From NCBI RefSeq assembly GCF_014904755.1, contig NZ_JACZFQ010000075.1:1-62859 (forward strand): 62,859 nt of DNA, in the 5' to 3' direction. Positions 18,755-27,093 of the stretch are shown here, one piece after another. A program made the position numbers and the translations under genes. Numbering within the stretch: the first letter of the stretch is position 1; the number at the start of each line of letters is the position of its first letter. The stretch comes from Neoluteolibacter marinus (GTDB taxonomy: Bacteria > Verrucomicrobiota > Verrucomicrobiia > Verrucomicrobiales > Akkermansiaceae). Under the pieces are notes generated by a model that was not told the origin of the DNA, made no database searches, and saw only the letters and a list, made by a program, of their open reading frames with translations.

Positions 18755-20242
18755 ATGCGACGACTGCTTCCCATCCTGGCCCTGCTGGTGTCGGTGATCG
18801 CCGCGCCGATCGTGTTGCGGAGGAATTCCGAACTGGCGCGGGTCGGCCAAGGCGACGATCAGCTGGTGATCATCACGCCTCACAACGAGACGATCCGCTC
18901 GGAGTTCGGCGAGGCCTTTGCCCGCCACTGGAAAGAAAAGACCGGGCGTTCGCTCAACATCGGTTGGCGCATCCCGGGCGGCACCTCGGACATCGCCCGG
19001 GTGCTGGAAAGCTCGTACAAAGCGGCGGATGAGATCGGTAATACTGGCGTAGGAATCGATGTGTTCTTCGGCGGCGGCGAGCCGGATTTCAAGGCCCAGG
19101 CGGAGAAGGGGCGCTTCGTGAAGCTTTCCGTCTTCGACGAGCATCCCGAATTGTTCGCGGAGGATGTCATCCCGGCAACGTTCACCGGCGAGAACTACTA
19201 TGACGCGGAGCACCGCTGGGTCGGGTGCTGTCTTTCCCAGATGGGCATCTGCTACAACCGCGACGCCATCAAGCGTCTCGGGGTGCTGCCTCCCCAGCGT
19301 TGGGCGGACCTGGGCAACCCGGCCTATGCCGGCTACCTCGCGCTGGCGGATCCGACCAAGAGCGGATCGGTCGGGCGGATGTTCGAACTGATGATCCAGG
19401 AGCAGATGCAGTCGGTGATCGAGGAAAAGGGCGACTCGCCGGAAAGCCGCGAGGAGGGTTGGAAGAACGGCCTCAACCTGCTGCAGCGGCTGGCCGCGAA
19501 CGCCCGCTACTTCACCGACTCCGCCAGCAAGGTGCCCCACGACGTGGCCCAGGGCGACGCCGCCGCGGGAACTTGCATCGACTTCTACGGCCGCTCCTTC
19601 ACCGAGAAACTCGGCAAGCGCGGTCCATCGCGCTTGGTGTGGACGGCACCGCACGGCGGCACGTCGATTAGCGTCGATCCCGTCGCGGTGCTGCGCGGTG
19701 CGCCCAACGCGGAGATCGCCCAGGAGTTCGTTGCCTTCTGCCTCAGCCGCGAGGGCCAGTTGCTGTGGAACCTGAAGGTCGGCACGCCGGGTGGCCCGCG
19801 GGAGACCTCGCCGCGTCGCCTGCCGATCCGCCGCGACCTCTACACGACGGAATTGCTGGCGAACTTCTCCGATCCCGATGCCTTGCCCTACGAGCGCGGC
19901 GGTGGCTTCGAGTATCGCAAGGAGTTGACCGGACCGGCCTTCAAGGCCCTGGCTCAGATTTTCCGGGCGATGTGCATCGATCCGCACCAGGAGATGACCG
20001 GTGCCTGGCAGACGATGCGATTGCACCAGAGCATGGCGGTGCCGCTCGAGGAAAGTGCGGGCGGGCGGGTGTTCTTCGACGTCTCCCACGTCACCTACGA
20101 TCGCCTGATGAATGAGATCGTTCCCTTGATGGCCAAGAAGGACCCGCTGGCGACCATGCGCTTGATGTCGGGCATTTCCGCGACCTTCCGCGCCAACTAC
20201 CAGGAAGCGGCCGCGCTCGCCGCGAAAGGAGGACGCCTGTGA
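18755..20242 (+). CDS. Extracellular solute-binding protein of a ferric-iron-type ABC importer
   Basis: This 495-aa protein has an N-terminal hydrophobic export or anchor segment (residues 3-21). The two-lobe type 2 periplasmic-binding fold begins with VIITPHNETIRSEFGEAF. It is longer than typical FbpA (about 340 aa), with extra sequence in the C-terminal third. It delivers substrate to the permease encoded next; Fe(III) is the likely ligand by family, but other ligands are possible. The start codon of the permease overlaps its stop. Confidence 0.85.
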   Translation: MRRLLPILALLVSVIAAPIVLRRNSELARVGQGDDQLVIITPHNETIRSEFGEAFARHWKEKTGRSLNIGWRIPGGTSDIARVLESSYKAADEIGNTGVGIDVFFGGGEPDFKAQAEKGRFVKLSVFDEHPELFAEDVIPATFTGENYYDAEHRWVGCCLSQMGICYNRDAIKRLGVLPPQRWADLGNPAYAGYLALADPTKSGSVGRMFELMIQEQMQSVIEEKGDSPESREEGWKNGLNLLQRLAANARYFTDSASKVPHDVAQGDAAAGTCIDFYGRSFTEKLGKRGPSRLVWTAPHGGTSISVDPVAVLRGAPNAEIAQEFVAFCLSREGQLLWNLKVGTPGGPRETSPRRLPIRRDLYTTELLANFSDPDALPYERGGGFEYRKELTGPAFKALAQIFRAMCIDPHQEMTGAWQTMRLHQSMAVPLEESAGGRVFFDVSHVTYDRLMNEIVPLMAKKDPLATMRLMSGISATFRANYQEAAALAAKGGRL

Positions 20243-21933
20243 ACCGGAAGGCTGCCATCACCGTCACCGCGATCGTCAGCGTCCTGTTCGCGGTGTTTTT
20301 CCTGTATCCCGCGGTCTCGGTGATCGGGGAAGCGTTCCGGCTTCCGGACGGAACCCTGACCTTCGCCTTCGTCGGCGACGTTTTCCGCAATCCGGTCTAT
20401 CGGGAGGGTCTTTGGAATGCCCTCGCGCTGGGTTTGGCAAGCACGCTCGCGACCTTCCTGATCGCCTTCCCGCTGTCATTGCTTTCGCACCGCTACGACT
20501 TCGCCGGCCGCGGTGCGCTCGGGGTGATGATCCTGATCCCGCTGGTGCTGCCGCCTTTCGTCGGGGCCATCGGGATCAAGCACATGCTCGGGGTAGAGGG
20601 ATCGCTGAACGCGCTGTTGATCGACGCCGGCATCATGAATCCCCTGAGCCCGGTCGACTGGCTGGCGAAGGGCAGGTTCTGGGGGATCGTCGCGATGAAC
20701 GCGCTGCACCTCTATCCGATTCTCTACATGAACATCACCGCGGCGCTGTCGAACCTCGACCCGGCGATGGAGCAGGCGGCGGAAAACCTCGGCTGCCCGC
20801 CGGCGCGGCGCTTGTGGCGGGTCACCCTGCCGCTGGCGATGCCGGGGATCTTCGCGGGATCGGCGATCGTGTTTGTCTGGGCATTCACCGAACTGGGGGT
20901 GCCGCTGGTCTTCGACTACACCCGGGTGGCACCGGTGCAGGTGTTCGATGGCATCAAGGACTTGTCCGGCAATCCGGCCCCCTATGCGCTGGTGGCGATC
21001 ATCCTGGTCATCTCGGCGCTGGTGTTCGGCGTCACCAAGGCGCTATTCGGCCGTCAGACATCGGGCAGCCAGCCGCGCCCGAAGGGCCGTGGCGGCGAGG
21101 TCAAACTGACCGGATTGCGCTCTCTCGGTTGCACCATGGTGTTCAGCTTCGTGTTCCTGGTGGCCGCTCTGCCGCACCTCGGCGTGGTCCTGCTTTCCCT
21201 CTCCGACGACTGGTATCAGACGGTGCTGCCGCTCGCCTTGACCTTCGAGCATTACGTCGACGCGCTGGGCGACCCCTTCGTGGTTCCGTCGATCAAGAAC
21301 AGCCTGATCTACGCTTCCGGAGCCACCTTGATCGACCTGGTGCTGGGGATTGTCATCGCCTGGGTGATCGTCCGGAGCACCATCAAGGGCCGGGCCCTGC
21401 TCGATGCGCTGGTGATGCTGCCGCTTGCCGTGCCCGGGCTGGTGCTGGCCTTCGGCTACCTCGCGCTTTCCCAGGAAGGCCGGCCGCTCTACTTCCTGAT
21501 CGGCAAGGACGGCAGCCCGGCAATGCTGTTGATCGTGGCTTACGCCGTCAGGCGCTTGCCGTATGTCGTGCGCTCGGCGGTGGCCGGCCTGCAGCAAAGC
21601 AACCCCGCCCTCGAAGAAGCCGCCCGTTCGCTGGGTGCCGGATGGTTCCGGACCTTGCGGAAGGTTTCGCTGCCCTTGATCGGCGCCAACCTTGCGGCGG
21701 GGGGCATCCTCGCCTTTGCCTTCGCCATGCTGGAGGTCAGCGACAGCCTGATCCTTGCCCAGCAGACCGAGCACTATCCGATCACGAAGACGATCTACAT
21801 GCTGCTTTCCTCGCTCGGCGACGGCCACGAGCTCGCCGCCGCTCTCGGCGTGTGGGCGATGGTCTTCCTGGCGATCGCGATCACCGGAGCGGCCGTGTTG
21901 GCCGGAAAACGCGGCGGCTTGTTCCGGGTTTAG
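20239..21933 (+). CDS. ABC transporter permease with two fused membrane domains, FbpB type
   Basis: This 564-aa protein begins at a GTG overlapping the previous stop (GTGA). It contains two homologous permease halves, each with about six helices. Each half carries the EAA loop that touches the ATPase: EQAAENLGCPPARRLWRVTLP in the first and EEAARSLGAGWFRTLRKVSLP in the second. Fused double permeases are characteristic of the ferric-iron and related importers, which supports the substrate guess. Confidence 0.9.
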   Translation: MNRKAAITVTAIVSVLFAVFFLYPAVSVIGEAFRLPDGTLTFAFVGDVFRNPVYREGLWNALALGLASTLATFLIAFPLSLLSHRYDFAGRGALGVMILIPLVLPPFVGAIGIKHMLGVEGSLNALLIDAGIMNPLSPVDWLAKGRFWGIVAMNALHLYPILYMNITAALSNLDPAMEQAAENLGCPPARRLWRVTLPLAMPGIFAGSAIVFVWAFTELGVPLVFDYTRVAPVQVFDGIKDLSGNPAPYALVAIILVISALVFGVTKALFGRQTSGSQPRPKGRGGEVKLTGLRSLGCTMVFSFVFLVAALPHLGVVLLSLSDDWYQTVLPLALTFEHYVDALGDPFVVPSIKNSLIYASGATLIDLVLGIVIAWVIVRSTIKGRALLDALVMLPLAVPGLVLAFGYLALSQEGRPLYFLIGKDGSPAMLLIVAYAVRRLPYVVRSAVAGLQQSNPALEEAARSLGAGWFRTLRKVSLPLIGANLAAGGILAFAFAMLEVSDSLILAQQTEHYPITKTIYMLLSSLGDGHELAAALGVWAMVFLAIAITGAAVLAGKRGGLFRV

Positions 21934-21952
21934 GTCCCGGGGAATGACCGGA

Positions 21953-22408
21953 TCATTCGCCCGTCCCGTTGTCCTCGACTTCCACCGGGTAGTCGTCGGT
22001 TTGCGGGTCGAAGTCGGCGGGGACGAAGCCCGGCGGCGGGCTCGCCTTGGGCAGCTTGCCGGCACCTGCCGCGCTGGCAGCGGCGCCGCCGATCATCGTG
22101 ACAACGATCGGGGCGAACAAGAGGGTGGCCGGGGCGACGACCAGCGAGAACAGCAAAAGCCCGATGCCGCCGCCGGTACGGCCCTTGGTCATGGCGATGA
22201 CGGCCAGGACAAATCCCGCCACGATGAGGGGCGGGCCGATGATCCACGCCAGGAACCCGACGATGGGTACCAGCGCCATGACGCAGGCCCCGCCGATGAG
22301 GATCCATCCCCACAGCAGGCATTGGCCGGCGTGACGGAGCGAGGGATCGAAGCCGCCGGCGGGGTGCAGGCGGGTCGTCGGCTGGAGGCGTGTGGTGGGT
22401 GGATTCAC
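21953..22408 (-). CDS. Small membrane protein of unknown function
   Basis: This 151-aa protein has three to four hydrophobic helices (residues about 30-125) and a proline-rich acidic C-terminus (KASPPPGFVPADFDPQTDDY). A short N-terminal repeat, TTRLQPTTRLHP, precedes the membrane part. It is convergent with the permease gene and 19 bp from it. No known domain is recognised. Confidence 0.6.
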   Translation of the reverse strand: MNPPTTRLQPTTRLHPAGGFDPSLRHAGQCLLWGWILIGGACVMALVPIVGFLAWIIGPPLIVAGFVLAVIAMTKGRTGGGIGLLLFSLVVAPATLLFAPIVVTMIGGAAASAAGAGKLPKASPPPGFVPADFDPQTDDYPVEVEDNGTGE

Positions 22409-22483
22409 GGGGTCATGCTACCGGGTGCAGCGGACGGAAGGAAAGCCACGAGATGGAGGATCGGGGCGGACAACTGGCGTCGC

Positions 22484-22759
22484 TCAGTTGCTGTTTTCGA
22501 AGAACATGCCACCGACACCCCACGCGAGGTCCTGGCGGGGGAGGATGCCGTCGCCGCCGATGTAGAAACGGCTGGCGACGAGGTAATTGTCGCGCCGGAT
22601 GCCGCCCTTGCCGCCGGCCAGAAGATCGGTCACGGCGATGCCGAGGGAGCCGGCGATGCCCTGCTTTTCCCGGATGTGCTCGCGGAAGGCGGCTTCGTTC
22701 GGATTGGCGACCGCGAGGACCACGACGATGATTCCGAGGAGCAAGATCAGGCGCTTCAT
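22484..22759 (-). CDS. Small exported protein, DUF4359-like
   Basis: This 91-aa protein has an N-terminal hydrophobic segment (MKRLILLLGIIVVVLAV) and then a short soluble domain containing NPNEAAFREHI and RRDNYLVASRFYI. This resembles DUF4359, a family of small periplasmic or anchored proteins of unknown role. The ending GVGGMFFENSN fits that family, whose members often describe a surface or lipoprotein-like unit. The assignment is tentative. Confidence 0.6.
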   Translation of the reverse strand: MKRLILLLGIIVVVLAVANPNEAAFREHIREKQGIAGSLGIAVTDLLAGGKGGIRRDNYLVASRFYIGGDGILPRQDLAWGVGGMFFENSN

Positions 22760-22868
22760 GGTGGCAGGCTAAGGTTCGGGCCGTGATGCGGCAAGGCCCG
22801 GCGCTGCACCATCGAATGCCGCTTTGATCGCTCGGGAAAATCGGCTATGGGTTAGGTCCCATAACATC

Positions 22869-23180
22869 ATGATTGAACTATTCCGGAATCAGGACAAGGC
22901 GACGGTGGGCCATCTCCAGGGCCTGTTGGAGTCCGCGGGCATCGCCACGTTCGTCCGAAACGAGGACCTCTCGGCGACGGCCATCGCGATCACCGAATTC
23001 GCGCCCGCCTTGTGCGTTGTCGACGAGAGCGACGTCGAGCGGGCGGTGGAGATCATCCGCGGTTACCTGGCCAGCCGCCCCGCGGAGGTGGAGGAAGAAC
23101 TCACTTGTCCAAGCTGCGGGGAAACCAGCCCGGGGACCTTCGCGGAATGTTGGAAGTGTGGCGGTCCGCTCGGTAAGTGA
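22869..23180 (+). CDS. DUF2007-type putative signal-transducing protein with zinc ribbon
   Basis: This 103-aa protein has an N-terminal DUF2007 domain (residues 1-72, MIELFRNQDKATVGHLQGLL), a small ferredoxin-like fold. A C-terminal Cys4 zinc ribbon follows (C-P-S-C-G ... C-W-K-C-G). The start is the ATG at 22869, where the domain begins. The combination is common in environmental bacteria, but the function is not established. Confidence 0.8.
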   Translation: MIELFRNQDKATVGHLQGLLESAGIATFVRNEDLSATAIAITEFAPALCVVDESDVERAVEIIRGYLASRPAEVEEELTCPSCGETSPGTFAECWKCGGPLGK

Positions 23181-23277
23181 AGGGCTCGACGAAGGCGGCC
23201 TGTGGGACGTCGATGCAGGTGCGGGCTTCAGTGGCGTTCCGTTTGCATCCGGCACACCCCGGTGCTTGGGTTCCTTC

Positions 23278-24087
23278 ATGCGATCCGCTTGGCTTGTCAT
23301 TGGAGCTACTGCTGTTTTGGGAATGCGGCTTTCTGCCGCGGAATGGGTGGAGAGTGCGGCGGCGGCCAAGGCTTTCGAGCGCGAGGAGGTCTCGGGCACG
23401 TTCGTGGTTCTCGATGTGGGATCGGGTCAACTTTCGGGCCACGATGAGAAGCGTGCGAAGACTCGCTACGTTCCGGCATCCACTTACAAGATCCCCAACA
23501 CCCTGATCGGACTGCAGGCGGGATCGGTGAAGTCGGTGGACGAGGTGCTGCCCTACGGTGGCAAGCCGCAGTCGTTCGAAGCCTGGGAGCACGACATGAG
23601 CCTGAGGGATGCCATCAAGATCTCCTGCGTCCCGATCTATCAGGAACTGGCGCGGCGGACCGGGCTGGAGGTGATGCAAGCCGGGGTGACGAAGCTGGGC
23701 TACGGGAACGGCGACATCGGCACCAAGGTCGACCGGTTCTGGTTGGATGGTCCGCTGAAGATCAGCGCGGTGGAGCAAGTCCGCTTCCTCGCGCGACTGG
23801 CGGCCGGAGAGCTGCCTTTCCCGCCCGGGTTGCAGCAGGCGACGCGCGACATTGTGAAGCTGGAGTCCGGCGAAGGTTGGGCCCTCTTCGGCAAGTCGGG
23901 CTGGGAGAATGCCCCGGACCCTGGCATCGGATGGTGGGTCGGCTGGGTGGAAAACCGGGGCAAGGTCCACGCCTTCGCCCTGAACATGGACATGAATGGC
24001 GCCGGCGACGCGGCGAAGAGGGAGGCGCTGGGACGGGAGATCCTGGCTGCGATGGGTTTGTTGGAGGCGTCCAGGGAACCGTCGTAG
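23278..24087 (+). CDS. Class D (OXA-like) beta-lactamase family protein
   Basis: This 269-aa protein has a signal peptide ending near L-S-A-A. All class D motifs are present: S68-T-Y-K71 (nucleophile and carbamylated Lys), S116-C-V118, Y142-G-N144 and K206-S-G208, the last a conservative variant of KTG. It should act in the periplasm as a serine beta-lactamase or as a penicillin-binding relative. The distance between motifs fits the family, including BlaR1 sensor domains, but there is no membrane sensor part. No regulator is adjacent; a BlaI-type repressor lies 23 kb away. Confidence 0.85.
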   Translation: MRSAWLVIGATAVLGMRLSAAEWVESAAAAKAFEREEVSGTFVVLDVGSGQLSGHDEKRAKTRYVPASTYKIPNTLIGLQAGSVKSVDEVLPYGGKPQSFEAWEHDMSLRDAIKISCVPIYQELARRTGLEVMQAGVTKLGYGNGDIGTKVDRFWLDGPLKISAVEQVRFLARLAAGELPFPPGLQQATRDIVKLESGEGWALFGKSGWENAPDPGIGWWVGWVENRGKVHAFALNMDMNGAGDAAKREALGREILAAMGLLEASREPS

Positions 24088-24168
24088 GGCCTGCCGGGCC
24101 GGACGCCGATCCAGCAAGAAGGGTATCACCAAGTTCCGGATCCTTGGTCTCCTGCTTGGAGCGATCGG

Positions 24169-24513
24169 TTAGGAGGACGATGATGCCGCGGCTGCAGCTG
24201 CTGCCGCGGCTGCGGCGACCTGAGCTTGCTGGATCTGGAGGGCCGCGGCGGTCTCGGCGGAAGTCGCCGCGTCGCTGGCAATGATGCAGTAGCCGTAGCC
24301 GAGGCCAGCCAGTTCGTTCTTCCAGAGCAGGTGGCCATCGGAGGCACGGAGACCGAAGAGATGTCCGCCGGCGTGGGCGATGACCATGTCGTCGCAGAGC
24401 ACGACGGTGACGAGATGCGAGCGTTTCAGTTCGGTGCGCCAAATTTCTTCGCCGGAACGCTGGTCGATGCAGACGACGTGCTTGTGGATCCCGAGGTAAA
24501 TGCGGTCTTTCAT
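24169..24513 (-). CDS. Short PQQ-type beta-propeller protein with poly-Ala tail
   Basis: This 114-aa protein contains about two PQQ-like blades (residues 1-75): DRIYLGIHKHVVCIDQRSG, then GGHLFGLRASDGHLLWKNEL. It ends in an Ala-rich run and a Ser4 terminus. A full propeller needs six to eight blades, so this is either a fragment or a subunit that must assemble. There is no signal peptide. The chosen Met at 24513 begins the first blade; the frame is open further upstream. Confidence 0.55.
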   Translation of the reverse strand: MKDRIYLGIHKHVVCIDQRSGEEIWRTELKRSHLVTVVLCDDMVIAHAGGHLFGLRASDGHLLWKNELAGLGYGYCIIASDAATSAETAAALQIQQAQVAAAAAAAAAAASSSS

Positions 24514-24631
24514 CGGGCGGACCCTAGCTGCACCGCGCTTGTCCTGCGATTCCAGTCCGCGATGCATTTCGTAGCCGCGGCGGCAGGATTTCGAAGGTGG
24601 GCCGGGAGTGGAAACCGTGTAGTCTCGCGGG

Positions 24632-24961
24632 GTGACCGAGATCGATCGAGAGGACTTCCGGAACCTGTTGGACGAGATTTCGCGGACGCGGATGCCCTTC
24701 GGCAAGTTCGGCCGCGAGGCATGCCCGCCCGCCGGGATGCCGATCTACGACCTGCCGATCGAGTACCTCAGCTGGTTCCATGACCGCGGGTTTCCGAAGG
24801 GGCGGCTCGGCGAGTTGATGGCGGTCGTTCTGGAGGTCAAGGCGGTGGGCATGGACAGCCTGTTCGACCCGATCCGCCAGGCGGTGGGAGGGCGGGTGAC
24901 CCTGCGCAAGAAGCGCAAGCGCGAGGTGCGGTTTCCCGACGAAGGAGGAAGCGTCGGATGA
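24632..24961 (+). CDS. DUF3820 family protein
   Basis: This 109-aa protein starts at GTG. It carries the DUF3820 pattern: MPFGKFG, then PIYDLPIEYLSWFHDRGFPKG, with conserved aromatic residues and a basic C-terminus (RKKRKREVRF). The family has been described as a putative quorum-sensing-linked protein and is otherwise uncharacterised. It overlaps the next start by 4 bp (ATGA), forming a two-gene unit with the acetyltransferase. Confidence 0.85.
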   Translation: MTEIDREDFRNLLDEISRTRMPFGKFGREACPPAGMPIYDLPIEYLSWFHDRGFPKGRLGELMAVVLEVKAVGMDSLFDPIRQAVGGRVTLRKKRKREVRFPDEGGSVG

Positions 24962-25509
24962 AAGTGGCATTTCCGGACCTGATCGAAACTGAGCGGCTGA
25001 TCGTCCGGCCGGCGCGGCCGGGCGACGGCGCCGTGTTCAACCGGGCGATCCACGAATCGCTGGATCAGTTGCGTCCGTGGCTGGGGTGGGTGAGTCCACC
25101 GCCGACTCCGGAGGAGTCGGAAGATTCGTGCCGGAGGGCTCATGAGAAGTTCCTGTCGGGCGAAGACCTGATGGCTTTCTTTTTCCTCAAGGAAGGCGGC
25201 GCCATGGTCGGAGGCTCGGGGCTTCACGATCCTGACTGGGAGCTGCGCTGTTTCGAGGTCGGTTACTGGGGGCGATCCGGCCACGGCGGGCGTGGGCTGG
25301 TCACGGAAGGCGTCCGGGCGCTGGCGGAGTTTGCCCTTTCCTCTCTTGGCGCGCGGCGGGTGTTCCTGACGACGGACCAGGAAAACCGGCGGAGCTGGCG
25401 GCTGGCCGAGAACGCGGGATTCGAACTTGAGGGAATCCTCCGCAATGAGCGTCTGAACCTGGCGGGGATGCCGCGTGATACCCGGGTCTACTCCCGGGTG
25501 CCCGCCTAG
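24958..25509 (+). CDS. GNAT acetyltransferase, RimJ/RimL-like
   Basis: This 183-aa protein begins with IETERLIVRPARPGDG, the typical start of the RimJ/RimL branch. The acetyl-CoA region (GYWGRSGHGGRGLVTEGVRA) has the Gly-rich motif A pattern. It ends with NAGFELEGILRNE, the usual final strand. It transfers an acetyl group from acetyl-CoA to an amine such as a ribosomal-protein N-terminus or an antibiotic; the acceptor is unknown. Confidence 0.9.
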   Translation: MKVAFPDLIETERLIVRPARPGDGAVFNRAIHESLDQLRPWLGWVSPPPTPEESEDSCRRAHEKFLSGEDLMAFFFLKEGGAMVGGSGLHDPDWELRCFEVGYWGRSGHGGRGLVTEGVRALAEFALSSLGARRVFLTTDQENRRSWRLAENAGFELEGILRNERLNLAGMPRDTRVYSRVPA

Positions 25510-26909
25510 CTCGAGAAGGTCTTCCGCAGGTGCGAAGGCAGGATGCCAAGCTGCTCGCGGTACTTGGCAACGGTGCGGCGGGCGACCGGGATGCCCTGCT
25601 CCTTGAGTTGCTTGGCCAGGGCGTCGTCCGACAGCGGCTTGGCCGGATCCTCCTTGTGGACCAGGTCCTGGATCGCCTCGCGCACGCCGGCATTGGAAAC
25701 CTCGGTGCCGTCGGCCGTCTGGTAGCCGGCGGCGAAGAAGGCGCGCATCTCCATCAGTCCGTGCGGCGTGAGGACGTACTTCCCGGCGACCGCGCGCGAG
25801 ATGGTCGTGGCGTGGAGGTCGATCTGGTCGGCGATCTCGTTCATCGTCAGCGGCCGCAGGAAACGCGGGCCCTTGGCGAGGAAGGCCGGCTGGTGCTCGA
25901 TCAGCTTTTCGGCGATCGACAGGATCGTCTCCTGGCGCAGCGACAGCGAACGGATCAGGGTGCGGCCTTCGCGGATGTTCTCGCGGAGGAAATGGCGGGC
26001 CTTACGGTCATTGGTCGTCTTGCCCAGCATGTCCTTGTAGAAATCATTGATCTTCAGCTTGGGCAGATACTCGTTGGTCAGCCGCGCGCGGAAGCCGTCG
26101 TCGACCTTCTCGATGACCACATCGGGCTGGATGTAGGGATTGCCCGTGGGGTCGAAGTCGCCGCCGGGGTTCGGGGTCAGTCTGCCGATCCGCGAGGCGG
26201 CCTCCGAGATGCGTTCGACGCTGGTGCCGAGCGTCCGGGCGATCTGCGGGTAGCGCTTGCGGGCAAGTTCCTCGAGGTGGTCACGGACGATCCGGTATTC
26301 CAGGCTGTTGCCCTCGCCGGCACGCTCGAGCTGCAACAGCAGCGACTCCTGGATGCCGGTGGCGCCGATGCCCGGGGGATCGAAGGACTGGAGGAGCTTG
26401 ACCGCGGCCTCCATCGACTTCTTCGGAATGCCCAGCCGCGAGGCCAGCTCGAGGGCGGGCAGGTCGAGGAAACCGCGGGGGTCGAGGTTGCCCAGCAATT
26501 GCCGTGTCGCCTCCTTCACGTCAGGATCGACCAGCGAAAAGTCCAGCTGGTGGGACAGGTGCTGCTGGAGGGTTTCCGGCGCGACGATCGAGTTGTAGAG
26601 ATGCTCGCGGCGCTCCTCGTCGTCGGTGCTGCGCGGGTTGGCGCGGCGCTCCATGATCTCGAGGTCGCGCCAGTCGTCGTCGGTCTCGTTGAGGTGGTCG
26701 AGCGAATCCGCTTCCTCGGGATCCGGGGAGTTCTCGTCGAGCGAGATCGACTCGGTGATGTCCTCGAGGACCGGGTTGATGTCGAGCGCCTGTTGGACCA
26801 GCTGCTGCAACTCCATCGAGTTGGCTTGGAGGATCTCCAAGCTGCGTCGCATCTGCGGGGCCAGCGACTGTTGCTGTCCGAGCGATTGATGGAGCGAGGC
26901 ATCGGCCAT
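25506..26909 (-). CDS. rpoN: RNA polymerase sigma-54 factor
   Basis: This 467-aa protein has region I, the activator-interacting Gln-rich N-terminus (QSLAPQMRRSLEILQ), an acidic linker, a core-binding domain (about 115-300), and the C-terminal DNA-binding domain ending with the RpoN box (ARRTVAKYRE). The length is normal. It recognises -24/-12 promoters and needs an AAA+ activator, none of which is encoded in this window. Its stop overlaps that of the convergent acetyltransferase in a shared CTAG. Confidence 0.97.
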   Translation of the reverse strand: MADASLHQSLGQQQSLAPQMRRSLEILQANSMELQQLVQQALDINPVLEDITESISLDENSPDPEEADSLDHLNETDDDWRDLEIMERRANPRSTDDEERREHLYNSIVAPETLQQHLSHQLDFSLVDPDVKEATRQLLGNLDPRGFLDLPALELASRLGIPKKSMEAAVKLLQSFDPPGIGATGIQESLLLQLERAGEGNSLEYRIVRDHLEELARKRYPQIARTLGTSVERISEAASRIGRLTPNPGGDFDPTGNPYIQPDVVIEKVDDGFRARLTNEYLPKLKINDFYKDMLGKTTNDRKARHFLRENIREGRTLIRSLSLRQETILSIAEKLIEHQPAFLAKGPRFLRPLTMNEIADQIDLHATTISRAVAGKYVLTPHGLMEMRAFFAAGYQTADGTEVSNAGVREAIQDLVHKEDPAKPLSDDALAKQLKEQGIPVARRTVAKYREQLGILPSHLRKTFSS

Positions 26910-27093
26910 GGCAAAAAATTCCGCGGATCTCGCGGACGCCGGGAATAAAGCCGAGGAGGTTCAGGATTGCAGCAATTTTTGTGCCATGGGCCAAAAATAT
27001 TTTTCTTGCCGCTCTGCCCGAAGTGTGGGAGGCGAGGCGTGAAGCCCGACACGCCGGTCAGTTTCCGGCGGGCATGTCCCTCAAGCACCAGCG

